NCBI GenBank assembly: GCA_016702605.1
Contig: JADJDQ010000001.1
Location: 434,001-498,000 of the forward strand
DNA from: Candidatus Intricatilinea gracilis
GTDB lineage: Bacteria; Pseudomonadota; Gammaproteobacteria; Burkholderiales; Burkholderiaceae_C
Length of the DNA stretch: 64,000 nucleotides
Direction of reading: 5' to 3'
Shown here: positions 17,510 through 26,400 of the stretch, piece after piece
How positions within the stretch are numbered: the first letter of the stretch is position 1
Layout of the letters: every line of letters begins with the position of its first letter
The notes under the pieces: generated by a model
Told to the model about the DNA's origin: nothing
Seen by the model: only the letters and a program-made list of their open reading frames with translations
The model's database searches: none
Position numbers and translations under genes: made by a program

Positions 17510-18121
17510 GGGGTGTTCTCGGGTGGGTCGTCGGCGTCCGGCTGCGCCCGGCGGCCGGGGGCGGGGGCGCGGGCGGGGCGCGGCCCGGGCCCCCCCGCGG
17601 CCGGGCGCCGGCGCCCCGCCGTCTACTTCGTTGTTGTCGGCTTCGTCTTGCAGAGCTTCGCGAGCATCCAGCGCCGACTGTGCATCGAAGAATTGTTGCA
17701 GCAGGATGGCGGCCGCCGCCGCGTCGGCGTCGGCGTGGCGCACGCCACTGGCCAAGGCCGCGGTGGTCGAGTAGGACTCGTCGACCTCGATCACCGGCAG
17801 CTTGAAGCGGCCTTCGAGCTGGCGCGCGAAACGCCGGGCGGCGCGGGTGTTGTCGTGTTCGGCGCCGTCCGGATGGAAGGGCACACCGACAACGAGTACA
17901 TCAGGCTGCCACTCGCGGATCAGCTTCTCGATCGGGCCGAAACGGGCGGCGCCTTCGGCCTTGACCGTGGTGAGCGGGCTGGCGCTGGACGTCACCGTGT
18001 TGCCGCTGGCCACACCCGTGCGTTTGAGGCCGTAGTCGAAGGCAAGAAAGCTGTAGTCGCGCCTACGCAGCAAGGCTGCTGGCGGGGAGTCGTCCTGGGG
18101 TGCCGGGGGCGCCGACGTCAT
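17506..18121 (-). CDS. ruvX: Holliday-junction resolvase-like nuclease RuvX/YqgF, with an apparent frameshift in its tail
   Basis: An RNase-H-fold YqgF protein, implicated in pre-16S rRNA 5' processing. Catalytic acids are visible: D in FLAFDYGLKRTG, E in PVIEVDESYST and D in HADADAAAAAILLQQFF. After about residue 165 the frame enters an Arg/Pro/Gly run encoded by a G/C-only stretch and then reads straight into PyrR. In the +1 frame the tail instead reads AQPDADDPPENTP and stops at TGA 17508-17506, overlapping the pyrR ATG. One surplus base (a 7-C run lies at 17590-17596) would explain this. It overlaps yqgE by 4 bp at its start. Confidence 0.85.
17544..17621. repeat. 78-base stretch of pure G/C (no A or T)
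   Basis: Every base from 17544 to 17621 is G or C, including several homopolymers (five G, seven C at 17590-17596). It encodes the Arg/Pro/Gly linker between the RuvX domain and PyrR. Such a stretch is prone to polymerase slippage and base-calling error, and it sits where the ruvX frame appears to shift. Confidence 0.9.
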
Positions 18122-18699
18122 GCGTGGCCGGCGTCCTGCGACAACATGGCGCGGCTGATGCCCAGCAGCGCCAGGGCACGTTCGTAGCGGTCTTCGACAG
18201 GGGTGTCGAAGATGACGCCGGGGTCGGCGGCCACGTTGATCCAGCCGTTGCGCGAGAGTTCGTCTTCGAGCTGCCCTGCGCCCCAGCCTGCGTAACCCAG
18301 GGTGACGAGCACACGTTTGGGGCCGGCACCGGCCGAAAGCGCTTCGAGCACGTCCTTGCTGGTCGTCATCTCGAGCCCGCCGGGTACGGCCAGCGTCGAG
18401 TTGTAGTGGGTGGCGTCGTCGTCGATCGGATCGTGCAGCACGAAGCCTCGTTCGGTCTGCACCGGGCCGCCGAAGAACACCGGCGCCTCGACGAGGTCTT
18501 CGCGGTCGAGTGTCAGGTCGACCCGTTCGAACAGGTTGCGCAGCTTGATGTCGATGGGCTTGTTGATCACCAGGCCCAGTGCACCCTTGTCGGAGTGTTC
18601 ACACAGGTAGATGACGCTGCCCGAGAAGTTGTCGTCTGCCATGCCCGGCATCGCGATCAGGAACTGATTGCTCAGATTGATTTGCACTGCCTCGGCCAT
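18118..18699 (-). CDS. yqgE: YqgE/AlgH family protein (DUF179)
   Basis: A 193-residue protein with the DUF179 signature: NQFLIAMPGMADDNFSGSVIYL, GLVINKP, FFGGPVQTERGFVLH and GYAGWGAGQLEDEL. Biochemical function is unknown. The gene typically precedes ruvX, as here, with a 4-bp ATGA overlap. It is the first gene of the leftward yqgE-ruvX-pyrR-pyrB-pyrX operon, so the promoter should lie in the short gap to the divergent photolyase gene (18700-18731). Confidence 0.96.
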   Translation of the reverse strand: MAEAVQINLSNQFLIAMPGMADDNFSGSVIYLCEHSDKGALGLVINKPIDIKLRNLFERVDLTLDREDLVEAPVFFGGPVQTERGFVLHDPIDDDATHYNSTLAVPGGLEMTTSKDVLEALSAGAGPKRVLVTLGYAGWGAGQLEDELSRNGWINVAADPGVIFDTPVEDRYERALALLGISRAMLSQDAGHA

Positions 18700-18731
18700 G
18701 ACGAAGATTGTAGCCAGGGCACACTGTGCTG

Positions 18732-20372
18732 ATGGTCACATCTCCCCCGTGGCGCAGGGACGCCCCATTAATCGCAACCAAGGGCGACGCCGAGAAGGCT
18801 CGCCTTGCCCCCGTCGACCGTGCGCTGGTGTGGCTGCGGCGCGACTTGCGCCTCACCGACCACCGCCCGCTGGCGGCCGCCCTGCGCTCGGCCCGCCAGG
18901 TCTGGTGTCTGTTCGTCTTCGACAGTGACATCCTGGCTCACCTGCCGCGGGCCGACCGGCGCGTGGCCTTCATCCACGCCAGCCTGGTCGAACTCGACGC
19001 CGACCTGCGTGCAGCTGGCGGTGGCCTGATCGTGCGACATGGCCATCCTGTCGACGAGGTGCTCGCCACTGTCATCACACTGGGCGTGCAACAGGTGCAC
19101 GCCGGTCGCGACTACGAACCCGACGCGGTGACTCGCGACCAGGAGGTAGCGGCGCGGCTCGCCGAACGCGGAGCTAGCCTGTGGCTGCACAAGGACCAGG
19201 TCATCTTCGACACCGACGAACTGCTCACCGGCGCCGGCAAACCCTACGGTGTGTTCACGCCGTACAAGAACAGCTGGCTGAAGCGGGTGGATGCCTTGGC
19301 GCTGGCCGAAGCCGAGGTGGCGCCACATCTGTCTGCCCTGGCCCCGGTGCCTGACGAGCTGGCAAACATGCGGCTGCCCTCGCTCGAGGCGCTGGGTTTC
19401 AAGCCGGTGCCCTCGGTCGACAAGTTGCAGCCCGGCGCCAGCGGTGCGGCGGGGCTGCTGGCCGACTTTCTGCCCCGGCTGGATCGTTACGGCGAGGCGC
19501 GCGACTTTCCGGCCATCAAGGGGCCGAGTTATCTGAGCGTGCATCTGCGCTTCGGCACGGTGTCGATCAGGCAACTGGCGCGGCTGGCGCATTCGGCGGC
19601 GTACCCGGGCAACTCACCGCTCACCGCTGTCGACAACCGGATTGGCGCGGCAGTTCCGGGATCGACGGCTGCAGCTGGGGCTGCCGCAGGTGATCGCGGG
19701 GCACTGGCGACGGGCCCGGCCGGTGCAGCCACCTGGCTGGGCGAACTGATCTGGCGCGACTTCTACTTCCAGGTCCTGCACCACCAGCCGTGGGTGGGTG
19801 AACGCTGCTTCAAGCCCGAATTCGACGCCGTGGCCTGGGACGAGGGCCCCGAAGCCGACGCCTTGTTCGCCGCCTGGTGCGCGGGCCGCACGGGCTATCC
19901 GCTGGTCGACGCCGCGATGCGCCAGCTCAATCAGACCGGCTACATGCACAACCGCCTGCGCATGGTGGCCGCCAGTTTCCTGACCAAGGATCTGGGCATC
20001 GCCTGGCAACGAGGCGAGCGTTACTTTGCGCTGATGCTGAACGACTACGACCTGGCGGCCAACTGCGGCGGCTGGCAGTGGGCGGCGTCAACGGGCTGTG
20101 ATGCCCAGCCCTGGTTTCGCATCTTCAACCCGCTGCGCCAGAGCGAGAAGTTCGATCCGCAGGGCCGGTTCATCCGCCGCTACCTGCCCGAACTGGCCGG
20201 CCTGAGCGACAAGGCCATCCACGCGCCCTGGCTGGCCAGCCCGCTGGAACTGCAGGCGGCGGGTGTGGTGCCGGGCGGCAACTACCCGCTACCTGTCGTC
20301 GATCATGAACAGGCCAGGGCTCGCACCCTGGCGCGTTTCAAGGCCGTCCGGGGCGAGGCCCCGCGCGACTAG
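18732..20372 (+). CDS. phr: Deoxyribodipyrimidine photolyase (class I CPD photolyase)
   Basis: A flavoprotein that uses blue light to split cyclobutane pyrimidine dimers. The N-terminal alpha/beta antenna domain begins LVWLRRDLRLTDHRPL. The C-terminal FAD domain contains WLGELIWRDFY, the signature TGCDAQPWFRIFNP and FDPQGRFIRRYLPEL. At 546 aa it is longer than the usual 470-480, mainly through an Ala/Gly-rich insert (about 295-330, AAVPGSTAAAGAAAGD) before the FAD-binding core. ATG 18732 was chosen; GTG 18726 is in frame. It diverges from yqgE. Confidence 0.95.
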   Translation: MVTSPPWRRDAPLIATKGDAEKARLAPVDRALVWLRRDLRLTDHRPLAAALRSARQVWCLFVFDSDILAHLPRADRRVAFIHASLVELDADLRAAGGGLIVRHGHPVDEVLATVITLGVQQVHAGRDYEPDAVTRDQEVAARLAERGASLWLHKDQVIFDTDELLTGAGKPYGVFTPYKNSWLKRVDALALAEAEVAPHLSALAPVPDELANMRLPSLEALGFKPVPSVDKLQPGASGAAGLLADFLPRLDRYGEARDFPAIKGPSYLSVHLRFGTVSIRQLARLAHSAAYPGNSPLTAVDNRIGAAVPGSTAAAGAAAGDRGALATGPAGAATWLGELIWRDFYFQVLHHQPWVGERCFKPEFDAVAWDEGPEADALFAAWCAGRTGYPLVDAAMRQLNQTGYMHNRLRMVAASFLTKDLGIAWQRGERYFALMLNDYDLAANCGGWQWAASTGCDAQPWFRIFNPLRQSEKFDPQGRFIRRYLPELAGLSDKAIHAPWLASPLELQAAGVVPGGNYPLPVVDHEQARARTLARFKAVRGEAPRD

Positions 20373-20447
20373 CCGGGTCGCGCACGACCAGGCCCTGCAC
20401 AGCCAGACCAGGTGCGGTCGGACCGTGCTTGATCCGGCTGTGCCAGG

Positions 20448-23400
20448 TCAGGACGTGCGCGACGCGCGTTTGGCGTAGCTGCGCACCAGGGCGAGCAGCT
20501 CTTCTTCGGCGTAGGGTTTGCCGAGGTAGTGGTTGGCGCCGAGCTGCAGCGCGTGTTCGCGGTGCTTCTGGGCGATGCGCGAGGTGATCATGATCACCGG
20601 CAGATCGCCGAACTGGGCATCGGCGCGGATGTTGCGCAGCAGGTCGAAACCGTCCATGCGTGGCATCTCGATGTCCGACAGCACCAGCACCGGGCGCTCG
20701 TTGGCCAGGCTTTCGAGCGCTTCCATGCCGTCCTTGGCCACCGCCACACGCCAGCCTTCACGCTCGAGCAAGCGACGTGTGACACGGCGCACCGTGAGTG
20801 AATCGTCGACCACCAGCACCAGCGGCGCGGGTGGCGCGAGTTCGGGCGCCGTCGGCACGGGCTGGCCGTCCTGCGTGGCGTTGAGTGCCACACGGGTGTG
20901 TTCATGCGCCACCGTGCCGTACACCGTGGCCAGCGCCACCGGGTTGTAGATCAGCGCCACACCACCACTGGCCAGCAGCGTCAGGCCAGCCAGACCGGGC
21001 AGACGCGAGAGCTGCGCCCCGAGGTTCTTGACCACCACTTCCTGGTTGCCTTGCACTTCGTCGACATGCAACGCGACACGTTGCTGGGCCGAACGCACGA
21101 TGATGACCGGCCGGGTGCGACCACTGGTGCTGCCGCTGCCGCTGGATTCGAGCAGCGCGCCCAGCCAGTAGAACGGCACACTCATGCCGCCGAACAGATA
21201 ACTGCCCGAGGCATACGCCTGCTGCAGGCTGGCCGAACTGGCACGCTGCACCAGCTCGATCAGGTGCGACGGCACGGCGATGGTCGTACCGCCGGCTCGC
21301 AGCAGCACCACTTGGGTCACCACCGTGGTGAGCGGCAGGACCAGCTTGAAACGTGTGCCCACGCCGGCCTGGGTGTGGATCTCGATGCGCCCGCCCAGGG
21401 CCTGCACGTCCGAGCGCACCACGTCCATGCCGACACCGCGGCCCGACAGTTCGGTGAGTTGGCCAGCGGTGGACAGTCCCGGCGCGAAGATCAGCTGCGC
21501 CAGGGCATGTTCGCTGGGCAGGGCATCGGGCGACAGCAGGCCCATGGCCAGGGCCTTGTCGCGGATACGCAGCAGGTCGAGGCCGGCGCCGTCGTCGCGG
21601 ATCTCGACGCTGACTTCGTTGCCTTCTTGCTGCACTGCGATGACGATGCTGCCGGTCGGGTCCTTGCCTGCACCGGCGCGGGTCTCGGGGTATTCGATAC
21701 CGTGGCCGACGCAGTTGCGCAGCAGGTGCTCGAAGGCCGGCGTCATGCGGTCCAGCACGCCGCGGTCGACTTCGATCGATCCGCCGGCGATGTCCAGTCG
21801 GGTCTGTTTGCCCGACTCGGCTGCGGCCTGGCGCACCACCCGTTGCAGGCGCTCGGACAAGCTGTCGAATTCCAGCATGCGTGTACGCAGCAGATCGCCC
21901 TGCAGCTCACGTGTCAGGCGACCCTGCATCGCGAGTTCATCTTCGGTCGTCTGCAAGGTGCGCTGCAGCGAGGTGCGCACCGTGGCCACGTCGTTGACCG
22001 ACTCGGCCATCATGCGGGTGAGCTCCTGCAGGCGGGTGTAGCGGTCCAGTTCGAGCGGATCGAACGCCTGTGACAGCGCACGCGCCGCCTCCATGCGTGA
22101 TTCGAGCTGCGTTTCGGCCTGCAGTGCCACGTCGCGCAATTGCTGGTTCAGGCGATCCAGGTTCTCGCTCAGGTCGACCAACGAGCCGCGCATCTGGCCC
22201 ACTTCACTTTCGAGGCGGGCGCGGGTGATGCTCACCTCACCGGCCAGATTGACCAGGCGGTCGAGCAGTTGCGGGCGCACCCGCACCGGCAAGGTGCTGA
22301 CTGCCGGACCGGCGGCTTGCGCCGTGGCCGGCGGGCCGACCAGCTGGGCCCAGTCGATCGGTATCGGCTCGGGCACGACCGGCACTTCGACCTGCCGTCC
22401 ACCCGCCGCCCTGGCATTGGCCAGATCGGCAGGTGTGCCGAGCTGCGAGGCACGCCAGGCCACCGACACGGCGGGTTCGATGACCAGGTCGGCTTCGTCG
22501 ACCGCCGCTTCGTCGTCGTCGAGCGGCATGGGCATCGACGGCACGAGAGGTTCGACCGTGATGCGTCCGCTCGTCGTGGCGCTGTCGGTGAACGGCATGG
22601 CGCGGCTGCTCACCGCACCCATGCGGCTGTCGCCAGCCAGCGGCACCATGCCACTCAGGCCACCAAACGCCGACATGCTGGTCGGACGCGGCGCATTGAA
22701 GCGTGAACGCAGTGTCTCGAACGCGGCAATGAGCTTGTCGGACTGGGGCTGCAGGGCGGCCAATGCGACGGAGTCGACCAGATCGGCGCCGAGGATGTTC
22801 TCGATCGTCGCCTCCATGGCATGCGCCAGTTCACCCAGACGCATGGCGCCTGCCAGACGGGCACCACCCTTGAAGGTGTGCAGCGTGCGCATGCAACCCG
22901 TGCCAGGGCCCGGGTCGGACGGATAGTTGCGCCACGACTGCAGCTGCTGGGTCAGCACGGGCAGCAGGTCGAGGGCTTCTTCCTCGAACACCGGGAACAG
23001 GTCCTGGTCGAGGTTCTCGATCGAATCGCCCGAATCGGCCAGCGTCGGCGCCAATGACGACGGCAGCGCTTCGGCCGGCAGTTCGGCCATTTGCGTCAGC
23101 GGCTCGGAGTAGGGCTCTTCTTCGGGCGCGGGCTCGAACAGGTCGATGTCGAGCAACTCCTCGCCGGCCACCGGACGCGAGTCGTCGAATTCGTCCTGCG
23201 CTTCGTGTGTGACGCGCGCGGACTGCGTCGGTTGTGCGGGCTGCGAGACGAAATCGTCGAGCAGGTCGAGCGAGATGTCGGGCGTCGCCAGGGATTCGGG
23301 CGAGGGTTCGGGCGCCGACTCGAAGGACGGCTCGGACCACGCAGGCTCGACCGGCGCAGGCGGCGGTGGGGGAGGCTGCTGCAGCTTGCCGTCGACCACC

Positions 23401-26400
23401 AACTCGATGTCGTTGCCCGGGATGGTCGGGAACATCAGCTCGGTTGCACTGGCATCGGCCAGCTCGCGCCGGCGCGGCGGCGCAGGCGGCTGCGCGCCGG
23501 GCACTGACGGCAGGTCGAACGAGATGTCGGTGGTCCAGTCCGACGCGGTCGGCGGGCCGGCCGGAGCCTTGGGCACAAGTGACGCCGCAAAACTCTCGAA
23601 ATGTGCCGCCGCCTCGTCCTCGCTCAAAGGTTTGAGCACCTCGGGCACCGGCAGGGCCAGATCGGCCAACGTGACGACCTTGGCCGCCGATGCGCCCGGC
23701 AGGTCAGCTGCGGGCGGCGTGGCAGCCCTGTCGCCAGCATCGGCGGGCTGAGCCGCTGCGGCATCGAAGGCCGGCAGTTCGGGCAGGGCCCCCGCGACCG
23801 AGGGCGGTGTGAGTGCGTCCAGATCGAAATCGACGTCGAACGCCGCCGCTTCGGGCGTGGCCACTGCACCCAGCTCGGGTTCGGCAGGCTGCGACGGGTC
23901 GAAGATCGACATCGACGGCAGCTCGTCGGCAAAGCTGGGTTCGATACGTTGCTCGGCGCCCGATGGTGCTTCCGGCGCGGGTGCTGGCGCGGATGCGGGC
24001 GGCCTGGCGTCCCACCAGTGCGCCTGGGGCGGCGGCTGGCCAGCCATGAAGGCCGCGTTGTCGGTGGGCGTGCCCAGCGGCGGCGGCAGTGGCGAATCGG
24101 CCTCACGCTGCCAGCCGGTATCGGCCACTTCCTCGGGCAGATCGGCCGGATCGAAAGGCATGTCCGGCGGCATCAGGCCCAGTTCGGGGCTGAGTGTGGT
24201 TGGCGCGTCGATGCGACTGTCGAGCACCGAGTTGCGCGCCAGACGCGCCAGCAGGATCTGGTCGGCCTGATGTTGCCAGGCGCTGAGCTGCTCGGCCAGT
24301 TCGGGCGGCGGTTCACGCAGGAAGCCCGCAGCAAACTGGTGCAGCAGGTGGCGGATCTCGTCGCCCGCCGTACTGAACAAGGCGGCGTCCTCGGGCTGAC
24401 CCTTGCCGATCTCGTCGCTGCGCTGCAAGGCGTGTTCGAGTTCGCGCGCCAGGTGGGACAAGGCCGAGAAGCCGACGGTGGCCGAGTTGCCGGCCAGTGA
24501 ATGCGCCAGCGCGACGGCGCTCTCACCCACGGGCCGATGCAGTTCGAGCGCCCATTCGGCCAGCTCGGTGCTGAGCCGGCGCGAGAGTTCGTCTGCCTCG
24601 TTGAGGTAGATGTTGAACAGCGGGATCTTCAGCCGCAGGGGGCCGATGTGGCGATATTCGTCGTCGCCGCCGGCAGGCGCCAAGGGCTCGGCTGCTGCCG
24701 CGATCGGCTCGGGCAAAGGCTCGGGCGCGGCTGCGGACAGCACTGGCGACGGCTCCACAGGCGCTGCGAAAGACCCGTCGACAGGCGACTCGATGGGCGG
24801 CAGACCAGCCAGGCCCCTGCTCGGGAACAGGTCCTCGACTGCCGGAATCTCGTCATACGTGACTTCGGCGACCGGCGCGATCTCGTCGCTCGGCAGCATG
24901 TCCAGCGGTGGCGAGGCGGGCGCAGCCGTCACGTCGGGCACCTCTGGCGGTGCACCGGTGCTTTCGAAGGCGGCGGACACGAACAGCGGGCCTTCGTCGT
25001 CGCCACTTTGCCAGGCCGAACGCGCGTCGTCGTCGCCACCGGTGATGCGAGGCGCCGAAGCGGGCGCTTCGTCGAGGCTGAGGTCGAGCAGCGTCATCTC
25101 GCTGGCGACGTCGCCAAAGGCGCTCTGGCCCAGATCGGCCTCGTTGTCGGCGCCGAGATCGGCGCTGAGTGAATCGATGCTGAGTGCGTCGTCGATGGCA
25201 GTCGCAGGCGGCTGGGCCGCTTCGACGGGCACCGGCGATTCGGCATCGTTCGGCGCGTAGGTCGACGCAGGGGCTTCCGCCGCGTGTTCGAGCTCGCCGA
25301 GTTCGGGCATCAGGTCGGACAGCACCGGCATGTCGTCTTCCGACGACCAGGCGCTCTGGTCGGGCGAGTAGACCGGTGCCTCATCGACGGGCAGGGCGGG
25401 TACGGCAGGTTCGTCGAAGGTCGCCGGTTCGACCAACTGCGGCGGGCTGGCCGGCAGATCGCCTGGTGTAGGCGTCGAAGGGAGGTGGCGGGCGTAGGCG
25501 CCCGAGTTGCCGAAATCGAGTTCGATCGGCGCACCGGCCGGACCGTCGGCCACGTCGAGATCGAGCAGCAGGTCGACCTCGATCGGTGCGGGTGCATCGG
25601 CGTCGAACTGCAGCGGCAGGTCGATGGGCGCGGTGCGATCCCACACCGGCAGCGGCTCTTCGTTGCGCAGGTCGATCGGCTGGGTGGCCTGCAGCATCTC
25701 GAACACACCCGACCGGGGCTCGTCGAGCGGCACTTCGAAGTCGACCCCGTCGCCCGCTTCGTCGTCGAACGACGGGGCAGGCGCGGCGGCGTAACCCGAG
25801 GCATAGGCCGAAGGTCCGACCGGCTGCACATTGCGCTGCGGCGCCGGCACCCGCATCAGCTCGCCGGCCAGACGCAGCGTGTCGGCTGCGGCGATCAGCG
25901 GGTCGGGCAGGAAGGCGTCGTCGTCATGCTGGGCAATGGCGTCGACCCAGGCACCGAGGTAATGCAGAGCATCACCGGTGATGAGGCGCAGTTCGCCGCT
26001 GGCGGGCGTCTGGTCGGCCAGCCAACGGTTGTAGAGCTGCTCGTAAGCCCAGGCGGCTTCGGCCACCTGCGCCAGACCAACCATGCGTGCGCTGCCCTTG
26101 AGGGTATGGAAAGCACGCCGCACCGTGGTGATCTGCGCCACGTCGCCCGGCGTGCGGGCCAGTTCGGCCAGCGCGATCTGGGCTTCGCCGAGCACCTCAC
26201 GCGACTCTTCGAGAAAGACAGCGCGCATCTCGCTGTCGCCTTCGAGTCCGGTGGGCTCGGCCGGCGCCGGGTTGAGGTCCATCGGCCGACTGATGAGCGG
26301 GGTGCCCATGGGGTCGAGGCCGACCGGGTTGTTGGCGGTGGCGACGAAGTCGTCCATCGCCTGGGCGATGTGTTCGCGCACCGCATCTTCGGTGTGGCGG

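Noticed and set aside
16982..18121. Genuine RuvX-PyrR bifunctional protein of 379 aa
   Set aside because: The linker is low-complexity from a G/C-only tract, and the alternative frame supplies an acidic tail and an ATGA junction like its neighbours. Kept as an open possibility, not as the primary call.
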